DNA from: Eubacteriales bacterium
GTDB taxonomy: Bacteria > Bacillota_A > Clostridia > Christensenellales > Aristaeellaceae
DNA length: 59,188 nt
NCBI GenBank assembly: GCA_029974035.1
Contig: JARKQG010000016.1
Span: forward strand, 1 to 59,188
Direction of reading: 5' to 3'
Shown: in pieces, positions 36,546-45,000 of the stretch
How the letters are laid out: every line of letters begins with the position of its first letter
How positions within the stretch are numbered: position 1 is the stretch's first letter
The notes under the pieces: generated by a model
Told to the model about the DNA's origin: nothing
What the model saw: the letters and a program-made list of their open reading frames with translations, nothing else
Database searches by the model: none
Translations under genes and position numbers: made by a program

Positions 36546-36638
36546 GGCCTGACCCCCGCAGTTTACGTTTTTTCCATTTGTTAGACGGATTTGTGTCCTT
36601 CTTGTTGCCAAAAAACGCACCGCGGCCATGATTTTCTG

Positions 36639-37244
36639 TCAGGAGGCGTTTTTTTCATCGATCAGTGCCGTCAGCTTGCGGTAATCGCCGTCAAACAAGA
36701 CGCTCGGGATGCCGCAGCGCTGCGCGCCCGCCACGTTGGGCGCCAGATCGTCCGCGAAGAGGCACTCCGCCGGGTTCAGGCACAGGGTGTCCATCGCGTA
36801 TTCAAAAAACGCCGCGCCGGGCTTCGCGCGCCCGATGAGGGCAGAGATCACCTCGGCGTCAAAGAGCTTCAGAATCGGGATGCCGTCCTTGAATTGCGCA
36901 TAGCGGACGGGCGCATTGGACAGCGCGTACAGCTTCATGCCGCGCGCCTTCATGCTCCGCAGAAACGCCTCCGCGCCCGGAAGCGGCGTCAGGTATTCCG
37001 GCCAATGGACGCGGATGTTTGAAAGCGCCGGATGCAGCCGTTCCGGCAGCCGCCCGCGGGCGTTGCGGAAGATCTCCTCCTCCGTCAGGCTGCCGTCGTC
37101 GCCGCGGCCCCAGTCCGGATGGCCGAAGAGGGCGCGGATGATCGCATCCCGGTCGGCCTCACCGTCCACCCATGGCTCGGTCATTTTGACCGGATCGTAG
37201 GAGAGCGTCACGTTGCCAAGATCCATCAGCAGGTTTTTTATCAC
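36639..37244 (-). CDS. HAD-superfamily phosphatase (YihX-like)
   Basis: 201 residues. Motif I is LLMDLGNVTLSYDP, the DxGN form seen in the YihX group. Motif II is in MKLYALSNAPV, motif III is GRAKPGAAFFEYAM and motif IV is CLFADDLAPNVAGAQRCG. Likely dephosphorylates a sugar phosphate or similar small molecule. The GTG at 37244 follows AAGGGGG. Divergent from a LacI-type gene with which it shares the promoter region 37269-37312. Confidence 0.87.
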   Translation of the reverse strand: MIKNLLMDLGNVTLSYDPVKMTEPWVDGEADRDAIIRALFGHPDWGRGDDGSLTEEEIFRNARGRLPERLHPALSNIRVHWPEYLTPLPGAEAFLRSMKARGMKLYALSNAPVRYAQFKDGIPILKLFDAEVISALIGRAKPGAAFFEYAMDTLCLNPAECLFADDLAPNVAGAQRCGIPSVLFDGDYRKLTALIDEKNAS

Positions 37245-37268
37245 TTGTTCCAGGCCCCCTTTTTTGCT

Positions 37269-37312
37269 ATTATAGCACCGTGGTTGCAAAAAGCAACCAA
37301 ACGAGGTATCAT
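37269..37312. promoter_or_regulatory. Overlapping divergent promoters with a palindromic operator
   Basis: Plus strand: TTGCAA (37284-37289), 17 bp, TATCAT (37307-37312) for the LacI-type gene. Minus strand: TTGCTT (37291-37296), 16 bp, TATAAT (37269-37274) for the HAD gene. The palindrome GGTTGC-AAAAA-GCAACC (37282-37298) covers both -35 boxes and is a natural site for the LacI-type protein to repress both genes (inference). Confidence 0.72.
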
Positions 37313-37374
37313 ATCCGCAAACGATTCCGCCGCGCCAGCGCGCGGGGACATCCGCCATGCCAAGGGGGTGCGCC

Positions 37375-38385
37375 ATGAGGGTCTACACCATTCGGGATAT
37401 CGCAAAGCGCGCGGGCGTGGGCATTTCCACCGTGTCCCGCGCACTCAACAACCGGCCGGACGTCGGAGAGGAAACCCGCCAGAAGGTGCTGCGCATCGTG
37501 GATCAGCTGGGGTACGCGCCCAACGCCAACGCCAAAAACCTCAAACAGCGGGCCAGCGGCCTGTCGGCCATCATCGTGCGCGGGCGGCGCAACGGCTTTC
37601 TGACCGGCATCGCCGAGCTGATGACGGACTACGGCTGGGAGAAGGGGCATCAGTACCTGATCGAGTTTATCGACGAGCGCGGGCAGGAGCTGGACGCCGC
37701 GTTCCGGTTGATCGCGGAAAAGAAGCTGGAGGGCATCTTTTTCCTGGGCAGCAACGTGGTGGGGCGCCAGGCGGACGTGCGGCAGCTGGGCATTCCCTCG
37801 GTTTTCGTGACGGTGGACGCCGCCTGCGTCGGCGCGCCCAACGTTTCCAGCGTCAGCATTGACAACCGCGCCTGCGGCCGGATGGCGGTGGAGCGGCTGA
37901 TTCTGGGCGGCCACCGGAAAATCGCGGTGCTGGGCGGCCGGGAGGGCGCGGGCGACGGCATCGGCCTGCGCTTCCATGGCGCCATGGATGCCCTGGAGGC
38001 CCACGGCCTGATGCTGGACGAGGATCTCTACGTCGCGAGCCCTTTCGGCATGGAGGGCGCTTACCAGGCCGCGCTGAGCCTGATCGCGCGGCGGCGCGAC
38101 TTCACCGCGCTGTTCGCAATGAGCGACATGATGGCCATCGGCGCCATGCGCGCCCTTAGCGAAGGCGGCCTGTCGGTGCCGCGGGATGTGAGCGTGATCG
38201 GCTTTGACGGCATCGAGCTGTCTGCCTTCACCCAGCCGCCGCTGACCACCGTGCGGCAGCCGGCGGAGGAGATCGCCCGCGTCGGGGTCGAGCTGATGCT
38301 TCGGCTGCTGGAGGACCCGGAGGACTGCGAATACCGCATCGTCAAGGGCGAACTGATCGAAGGCGGCTCGGTGAGCGAGGTCTGA
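37375..38385 (+). CDS. LacI family transcriptional regulator
   Basis: 336 residues. N-terminal HTH and hinge: YTIRDIAKRAGVGISTVSRALNNRPDVGEETR (one HTH region) with the hinge at about 50-60. A periplasmic-binding-like sensor domain follows (about 65-330; SVSIDNRACGRMAVERLILGGHRKIAVLGG in part, and ALFAMSDMMAIGAMRAL). It likely binds the palindrome 77 bp upstream and controls itself and the HAD phosphatase. The ligand is unknown. ATG 37375 follows AAGGGGG by 6 nt. Confidence 0.92.
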   Translation: MRVYTIRDIAKRAGVGISTVSRALNNRPDVGEETRQKVLRIVDQLGYAPNANAKNLKQRASGLSAIIVRGRRNGFLTGIAELMTDYGWEKGHQYLIEFIDERGQELDAAFRLIAEKKLEGIFFLGSNVVGRQADVRQLGIPSVFVTVDAACVGAPNVSSVSIDNRACGRMAVERLILGGHRKIAVLGGREGAGDGIGLRFHGAMDALEAHGLMLDEDLYVASPFGMEGAYQAALSLIARRRDFTALFAMSDMMAIGAMRALSEGGLSVPRDVSVIGFDGIELSAFTQPPLTTVRQPAEEIARVGVELMLRLLEDPEDCEYRIVKGELIEGGSVSEV

Positions 38386-38433
38386 CACCCGCACCCGCCG
38401 GGCGGCATAGCTTGAGGCATGGAGGTGGCGGCC

Positions 38434-38598
38434 ATGCGCAAGTGTCCGGGCCGGAGCAGAAGCTCCATGCGGGTAATCGCGGCGCTGATGATCGTCGTGG
38501 GGCTGTTGATTCTTTTGTTCTGCGTCCCTTACTGGTTCTGGGCAGCGGTGCTGGGACTGGCACTGACCATACTGGGCGTCATCCTGTGGAACGTGTGA
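38434..38598 (+). CDS. Small membrane protein, 54 residues
   Basis: Short basic head (MRKCPGRSRSSMR) and a hydrophobic body that can form two helices (VIAALMIVVGLLILLFCVP and WFWAAVLGLALTILGVIL). GGAGGTGG lies 8 nt before ATG 38434, and a clear terminator follows at 38633, both arguing that it is a real gene. It lies 48 bp after the LacI-type gene. Function unknown. Confidence 0.7.
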   Translation: MRKCPGRSRSSMRVIAALMIVVGLLILLFCVPYWFWAAVLGLALTILGVILWNV

Positions 38599-38632
38599 TC
38601 CCCGGTCTTTTCCGGATACATGAAAATGGCCG

Positions 38633-38657
38633 GGCTCCGCGCAAGCGGGGCCTTTTT
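38633..38657 (+). terminator. Rho-independent terminator
   Basis: Stem GGCTCCGC / GCGGGGCC (one G-U pair), loop GCAA, then TTTTT. Ends the LacI-small-membrane-protein transcript. Confidence 0.75.
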
Positions 38658-38697
38658 GCCGGTTGCGCCCCGGCCGCCGACTGAAAACCGCCGGGTG

Positions 38698-38706
38698 TGG
38701 TATACT
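38698..38706 (+). promoter_or_regulatory. Extended -10 promoter before the foldback leader
   Basis: TGGTATACT (TGn-TATACT) with no good -35. Predicted start is near 38713, i.e. at the left end of the foldback, which would make the foldback the 5' leader of the helicase mRNA. Confidence 0.55.
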
Positions 38707-38710
38707 GACG

Positions 38711-38876
38711 CTAGTCGTCCACGAAGGCTAAGAACCGATGATAGGGCGCAGAGATTTTTCTGCCCGGCACGGAGCCGGAGCGCAGGCGTAGCAGCGCTAC
38801 GTCAAGCGGAGCGCGACACAGCCGGACAGGAAAAGATCCAGCCATAGCGCGGTTCTTAGGCTTCGCGGACGACTAG
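38711..38876. repeat. 166-bp foldback (MITE-like or structured leader)
   Basis: Terminal arms 38711-38737 and 38850-38876 are inverted repeats of 27 bp with two mismatches. Complementarity continues inward imperfectly (TTTTTCTGCCCGGC against GCCGGACAGGAAAA). The centre has its own hairpin (GTAGC AGC GCTAC). The whole sequence can therefore fold into one long hairpin. CTAG lies at each outer end. It contains no coding frame and ends 25 bp before the helicase start. Confidence 0.8.
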
Positions 38877-38901
38877 CCCCGCAAAAGAGAGGTGCGCCCC
38901 C

Positions 38902-40737
38902 GTGAAGGTCCAAAGGCGGCAGGAATACGAGCTCGCGGCGATCCGGCGCCAATACTTCCAGATCAAGTCCATTTCGTCGCGGACGAAGGACCGGCACCTG
39001 TGGCAGCATGAGGCCGCCGTCCGCGAAAAGCTCAAGGCGCTCTCGCGACTTCGCGCCCACGCGCCCCGGGGGCTGGACGAGGTCCACAAAAACTACCTTG
39101 CGCTATTGGAGGCACTCTCCCGGCGGATCCTCGCGGACTACAACCGGCAGCACGCCACCGACTTTCAGTTTGACGAAGTGGTCCGGGGCAATTTCCGCGC
39201 CTATGTGAGCGCAGGCATCCTGTCGGTGCTCTACGCCCGGCACATTCCAAAGCTGTTGGCGGACGAATTCAACCGCCGCCTGCCCGCAAACCCCAAGGAC
39301 GAATACCCCGAAGCCCGCAGGATGCGCCGCCGGTTTGTGCTGCACCTGGGCGAAACCAACACGGGTAAGACCTACCAGGCCATTCGGCGGCTGATGGAGG
39401 TTGGCCGGGGCGTATACCTGGCGCCGCTCCGGGTGCTGGCGCTGGAGAACTACGAATGGATGAACCAGTCCGGCGCGCGCTGCAATCTGCTGACCGGCGA
39501 GGAGGAGATTCTCGTCAAAGGCGCGCTGCTCACCAGCTGCACGGTGGAAAAGCTGAACCTGGAGCGGTCCTGCCCGGTGGCGGTGATCGACGAAGTGCAG
39601 CTGCTCGCGGACCCTCAGCGCGGCGCCGCCTGGACCCGCGCGATCCTCGGGCTGAAGTGCCCGGAAATCCACGTGTGCGGCGCGCTCAGCGCCCGCGACC
39701 AGCTGGTTCGCATGATCGGGGATTGCGGCGACGAGCTGGAGTTCCACGAATACGTCCGCGCGGTCCCGCTGGAGATCCAGCCCCGAGATGTGCCGCTGAG
39801 CGCCGTGGAAGCGGGCGACGCGCTGGTCGCCTTTTCCAAGAAAAGGGTGATCGCGCTGGCGGGCCTTCTGGCCGAGCGGGGCATGCCCGCGGCGGTGATC
39901 TACGGGGATCTGCCGCCGGAGGTGCGGCGCATGCAGTACGCGGCCTTCGCCCAGGGAGAGCGGCGCGCGCTGGTATCCACCGACGCCATCGGCATGGGCG
40001 TCAACCTGCCGATCCGCCGCATCGTCTTTACCGAGCTTTCCAAGTACGACGGCGAAGATGTCCGCCCCCTCACCTCGCAGGAGGTCAAGCAGATTGCCGG
40101 ACGCGCCGGGCGGCTGGGCATCTACGACGTGGGCTACGTCGCCTCCATGTCGGGCGGCCAGGCATTTCTGAAGGCGCGGCTCGAGGCCGAGGACGCGCCC
40201 GTCGAGCAGGCCGTCGTCGGCCCCAGCGAAGCCCTTCTCGGCATCCGACAGCTGCCCCTTCGCGAAAAGCTGGCGCTATGGAGCACCCGCGAGGAGGCTC
40301 TCCCCTGCTACCGGAAGATGGATGTCCGGGATGCCCTGATGGTGCTGGACCGGATCGCCCGCTTTGCGTTGCCGGAGCGCATCCAGTGGCAACTGATCCT
40401 GCTGCCCTTTGACGTGCACAGCGACGAGCGCATGACGCAGTTCCTCTCCTACGTCGAGGCGGTATTCGTCCACCGCGCGCCCCGGCTCGCGCCGCCGGAA
40501 TTGGAACGGCAGGATCTGGCGTGGCTGGAGGGCTATTACCAGGCCGTCAACCTGTACTATGGGTTTTCCCGCGCCTTTGGTCTGCCCTTTGACGAAGCAT
40601 GGGTTTACGCGGTGCGAAGCCGCGTGAGCGAGATGATCAACCGCCAGCTGAGCCGCAGGGAATGCGGGCGCGCCGGCGTGGGCACGTGCTTTGACGGAAC
40701 GCGCGCCCGAAAGGAGGAACGACATGACCCGCCGTGA
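38902..40737 (+). CDS. SUV3-like DEVQ-box RNA helicase
   Basis: 611 residues starting at GTG. Superfamily 2 helicase: Walker A GETNTGKT (150-157), DEVQ box (230-233, as in the Suv3 group), motif V STDAIGMGVNLPI and motif VI QIAGRAGR. The C-terminal half has the SUV3-type helical domain. The N-terminal 140 residues are helical and basic. Suv3 works in mitochondrial RNA decay; scattered bacterial homologues exist and their role is little known. Its start lies 25 bp after the foldback, and its end overlaps the next gene by 14 bp. Confidence 0.85.
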   Translation: MKVQRRQEYELAAIRRQYFQIKSISSRTKDRHLWQHEAAVREKLKALSRLRAHAPRGLDEVHKNYLALLEALSRRILADYNRQHATDFQFDEVVRGNFRAYVSAGILSVLYARHIPKLLADEFNRRLPANPKDEYPEARRMRRRFVLHLGETNTGKTYQAIRRLMEVGRGVYLAPLRVLALENYEWMNQSGARCNLLTGEEEILVKGALLTSCTVEKLNLERSCPVAVIDEVQLLADPQRGAAWTRAILGLKCPEIHVCGALSARDQLVRMIGDCGDELEFHEYVRAVPLEIQPRDVPLSAVEAGDALVAFSKKRVIALAGLLAERGMPAAVIYGDLPPEVRRMQYAAFAQGERRALVSTDAIGMGVNLPIRRIVFTELSKYDGEDVRPLTSQEVKQIAGRAGRLGIYDVGYVASMSGGQAFLKARLEAEDAPVEQAVVGPSEALLGIRQLPLREKLALWSTREEALPCYRKMDVRDALMVLDRIARFALPERIQWQLILLPFDVHSDERMTQFLSYVEAVFVHRAPRLAPPELERQDLAWLEGYYQAVNLYYGFSRAFGLPFDEAWVYAVRSRVSEMINRQLSRRECGRAGVGTCFDGTRARKEERHDPP

Positions 40738-41095
40738 GCTCATAGACTTCTGCCTGACCCTTCCCTTGTCCTACGAGGATTACCCGTTTGACCGCGTCGC
40801 GGACGACCACGCCTGGACGGTCATGCGGCACCGGGGAAACAAAAAGTCCTTCGCGCTCATCTTTGAGCGGGAAGGCAGGCTGTTCGTCAACCTGAAGTGC
40901 GATCCGCTGGAGGCCGGCCTGCTCCGGCAGGCATTTTCGGGTGTGACGCCGGCCTACCACATGAACAAGGCCCATTGGAACAGCGTCGCCCTCGACGGCG
41001 ACGTGGCGGAACAGGAATTGATGTGGATGGTCGGGCGCAGCTACGATCTGATCCGGCCCAAGAAGCAGCATGCCCTGCAAGATTTCCGCCTTTGA
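40724..41095 (+). CDS. MmcQ/YjbR family protein
   Basis: 123 residues, with LIDFCLTLPLSYEDYPFD at the start and a YjbR-type core (KKSFALIFEREGRLFVNLKCDP, HMNKAHWNSVAL, LMWMVGRSYDLIRPK). The fold resembles a CyaY-like DNA-binding domain; function is not established. AAAGGAGG precedes ATG 40724 within the end of the helicase gene, so the two are coupled. Confidence 0.88.
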   Translation: MTRRELIDFCLTLPLSYEDYPFDRVADDHAWTVMRHRGNKKSFALIFEREGRLFVNLKCDPLEAGLLRQAFSGVTPAYHMNKAHWNSVALDGDVAEQELMWMVGRSYDLIRPKKQHALQDFRL

Positions 41096-41182
41096 CGGAC
41101 TGTAAGGCATCACCGCGGCTCCGTCGGAGCCGAAAGACAAGATGCGGGCCGGGGGCACGCCCGGCGGCGGCTCTTTGGATCG

Positions 41183-41219
41183 ACAAAGCGCCCGGGTCTT
41201 TGCGACCCGGGCGCTTTGT
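41183..41219. terminator. Hairpin between convergent genes
   Basis: 16-bp perfect stem ACAAAGCGCCCGGGTC / GACCCGGGCGCTTTGT, loop TTTGC. It serves the helicase-yjbR unit and, on the minus strand, the end of the surface locus. Confidence 0.7.
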
Positions 41220-41227
41220 TACGGGCA

Positions 41228-42040
41228 TTATCCGGGCAGGACTTCCTCGCTGTACCGATACGCCGAGACGATCTGACCGGAGGCGTCCATCAGCGCGACG
41301 CCCCAGCGGACCGGCCCCGCCCTACCGTAAACGGCGGTCAGGGTGCCGGTCTGGGTGAGCGGCTCGTCCTCGGTGGTCATGGCCTCGCTGTCGAAGAAGA
41401 GCATTGCGGAGGCGACGCCCTCGCCCAGCTTGACCTCGACCGCCACGCTGTCCCCCGCCCGGGGCTGCGCCTCGCCGGAGCGCGCGCGCCCGACGACGCC
41501 CGAAGCCGATCCGGTCGTAAACGTCCAGCCCTTATCGCCGTCCAGCGCGGTGTTTCCGATGCCGTATTCCGGAACCACGATGCTGTTGGGGTCAAGGGAA
41601 ACGCTGTATGTCTTTCCCGCGTCAAGCGCGTTATCCAGCGCGATGGTCACCTGAATGCCGCCCTCCCAGATGAGCCAGGCACAGGTTCCCTCGTCGATGA
41701 GGCAAAGGGATACCCGGTCGCCGTCGGCAAAGGAGATCTCCCGGATGGGGTCCTTGATGCCCTTTTCGTAAAGGCGCAGGGTCCCGTCCCCCAGAACGGC
41801 GTCGCCGCGCGGAAGGTAGATGTGGAGCGCGTTGACGGCGGTGTCGAGGGTTTCGTTGTTCAGCGGGTCGAGCACCATGTAGCCCAGCTTTTTCGTCAGA
41901 TCGACCGGCGGAACGCCCGCGTAGGGCTGATCGGGGCACTGGCCGTTGCTCCACTTGGCCGAGGATTCCGCCACGGCGATCGCGCCGCCCATCAGGGCGA
42001 TGGACAGCAGGATTGCAAGTGCCTGAAAGAACTTCTTCAT
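41228..42040 (-). CDS. Exported protein of unknown function, downstream of the giant adhesin
   Basis: About 270 residues with a signal peptide (MKKFFQALAILLSIALMGGAIAVAES). The mature part is beta-rich without a recognised domain; it contains KLGYMVLDPLNNETLDTAVN and a second half with GKTYSVSLDPNSIVVPEYG. No sorting signal, lipobox or second transmembrane helix, so it is probably released. I start at ATG 42040; the ATG at 42049 touches the ribosome site. It lies 23 bp after the adhesin stop on the same strand, so the two are almost certainly co-transcribed. Confidence 0.72.
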   Translation of the reverse strand: MKKFFQALAILLSIALMGGAIAVAESSAKWSNGQCPDQPYAGVPPVDLTKKLGYMVLDPLNNETLDTAVNALHIYLPRGDAVLGDGTLRLYEKGIKDPIREISFADGDRVSLCLIDEGTCAWLIWEGGIQVTIALDNALDAGKTYSVSLDPNSIVVPEYGIGNTALDGDKGWTFTTGSASGVVGRARSGEAQPRAGDSVAVEVKLGEGVASAMLFFDSEAMTTEDEPLTQTGTLTAVYGRAGPVRWGVALMDASGQIVSAYRYSEEVLPG

Positions 42041-42063
42041 CTGGATCATCCCCCATTATTCAT

Positions 42064-45000
42064 TTACTTGCTCTTTGCCCGGCGCTTGCGGCGGTCGGCC
42101 AGAAGCACCGCCGCGAGGGCGGCGAGTCCGATGCCGCCAAACACGAACGGATAGACCGGGGTTTCCTCTCCCGTCTTGATAAGACCGCCATAGAGCGGGA
42201 TTTCCTCGTCCAGAAGGGTGATCAGCGCTTCCCATTCCTCGGGCGTATACGGGGACTTGCTCTTGGGGGTGGCCGGCGGTTCCTCAGGCGGCACATAGGT
42301 GTTGACCAGGTCATGCCCGCGGACGGCGCGCACATAGCCGGGCACGCTTCGCTCGCTGATGGTGTAGGTGTAGGCCGCGGTCAGCCCGTCGGACGTGGGC
42401 AGGTTCTGGAAGGCGTAGGCCCAGCCGTCCGCCTCGGTAACCGTCCGGGTGCGGTAGGCCGATCCATTCCGGAGCAGGACCACCGTGATGGCATCCGGGC
42501 GCCGGCCCGCGGCGTCATCGTCGTCCGCCCAGGTTTTCACGCCGGAAACCGAGGTGTACTCGATCTCCACACCGGTCAATTGGTTCGTGATGTCGAGCCC
42601 GTCGTAGACCGTCGTATAGCCCGCCACCGGTGCCTCCTCAACCCTGTAAACGATCCTCGGGCCGGTGTTTCCGGTGCGGTAGACGAGGAGGTTTGCGTAG
42701 ATATAGGTCCACTGATCGCCGTTCTTCACCCAGGTGGGCGTCGCGGAAACGGGCACGTTGTCCGCGTAGAGCGTCAGCGAGATGTTCTCCGGCCGCGCGC
42801 CGCTTTGGTTGGAAAGATCAATCCACGTCTTGGTTCCGCTCACATTGGCGCGCGGGATTGCCGGGTCGATCATCACCACGGTGCCGGCCGCGTTCATCGC
42901 GCCGGAGGTCACCAAGCCGTCTTCCCCGACGGTGATGGTGATGTCTTCCGCGCGGACATAGCCGGCGGGCACCACCGCCTCGACAAGGCGGTAACTCCCG
43001 GGCGCAAGGCCGGTGACCAGGTGGTCGGCGTCGGCCGCGGTCGTCCAGCGGTCAAACAGGGTGCTTGTGCCGTTCTCAACCATGTAAAGCTCCAGCGTCG
43101 CGCCCGCCAGGCGGCCGCCGTCGGGCGTGCGCTTGGACACGGAGAAGGTGCGCAGGGTATTGGTGATCTCGTACGCCACCGTCGTCAGGGCGCCGCCGCC
43201 CGCAGTGCCGGTCTGGCGGATTGCCGAGGCGTAGCCGGCCACGGCGTCCTCCGTGATCGCGTAGTCGATCGGTTCAGAGTGCGCCGGGTCGCTGTAATCG
43301 TACTTGGGCACGTTCGGGAAGGTGTAGCTCCACCCGTCGCCGCTGCCGAAAGTGTGCGAATGCTCCACCACGGTGACCCCGCGCGCCTTGCCCGTGAGGC
43401 GCACCGTGATGCGCTCCGGACGGTGCAGAAACTGGTCGTTCCGGTCGTCCCAGGCCTTGCGGACGGAGAAGGACACTTCTTCGGTGCCATTGCGGAAGAC
43501 CGCGGCATTCCCCGGGGCCGGCGTGCCCGCCGCGCCGTCCGGCGTGTAGACGCCCGACGTGGTCAGCATGCCGTTTTCCGCATTCGTCACGGTGACGGAC
43601 AGCGTGTAGGTCTGCGTGGAGTAGACGATGCCCGCTTCGTCCGCCCCGGCGGCGTCGTAGTCCGCAACCTCGCGGATCGTGTACACGTGGGGCGCGCCGG
43701 GGGCAGTGGTGTCGTCCCTTTCCTTATTCTTGCCGTAGGCGATGGGCGTAAAGCTGATCGCGCCGTCGGCGCCGCTGAAGCCTGTGGACACCACGTTGCC
43801 GAGGCCGTCCACCACTTCAAACTTGAACATGCCCTCCGTCAGGGCCCTGCCCGTCAGCTCCTTCAGGCCCACCGGCGTATAGCTTCCGATGACGCTGTAG
43901 AGGTTTTCAAATTCAAGCCCGCCGGCGACGGTCGTGGTAACGCCGTCCGCGGTTTCGGAGGCGGTGCCGCGGCCGATATCGGTCGCGCCGTTCTCCAGGA
44001 TCGCCACCACGGGCGTCATCTCGCCGGTCTCCGCATCGTAGGCCAGCGTCACCCGCACCAGGTAGTAGGTGGTGTCGTAGGTATACCCGGCGGCGCCGTC
44101 GTTTGCCTCCGCCACTTTGTAGAGGTATGTCTTTCCAATGTCGGAGCCGTCGTACGCGAGGGCGTCAAAGGAGAAGGTCCCCTTGCCGTCGCCGCCCGGC
44201 GCGCCGTTGGTCGTTTCATCCAGCAAGATGCCCGGCTCCCCGTTCGTGATGTCGTAGAGCCCGAAGGTAAACTGGCCCTGCGCCAGTGTGTGGCCGCCGA
44301 GCGCCTTTGCGCCGCTCAGAACCACCCTGGCCGAGGCGGTATAGGCGTTCTCAAAGGATACTCCGCCCACCGTCACCGTCTTGACCTTCCCGTCCGCGCT
44401 GGTCTGCACATCCCGGGTCAGCCCGGTCACCGCCGTTTCGCCTTCCTTCACAACCACTTCCAGCGTCATCTCGCCGCTCTGCGCGTCGTAGGTCAGCGTC
44501 ACTTCCACCGTGTAGACCGTCGTGTCGTAGGTGTGCAGCCCGACGCCGCCCGCCTTCTCCACGATCGTATACGTGTACGCCTGGCCGATGTCCGCGCCCG
44601 TAAAGCCGATCGCGTCAAACGCGAAGCCCGATACCCCGTCGCCGTCCGGCGCCGAGTTCTTCACCGTCTGCAGCGGCGTCCCCGTCGCGCTCGCCCCCGC
44701 GTAGAGCTCAAAGGTGAACTCTTCCGCCCCGTACGCGCGCTCCCGCATCGTCTTCGTGCCTTCCAGCACCACTTCCGCCTCGCCGGTATAGGCGTTTGTG
44801 AACGCGATATCCTCCGCGCTGTCCGGCGGTGCGCTCTGGCCGTCCGAAAGGGTGATCCCAGTAATATTGACGCCCAGGGTGCCGTTGTGGTCGTTGTCGT
44901 CCACCGACACGGTGACGGTGTAGATCCTGTCGTCGTAATCGTAGAGGGCCGGATGGGCGCCGGGAACCTCGGTCACGGTGTAGGCGTGGTCCCCGAGCTG

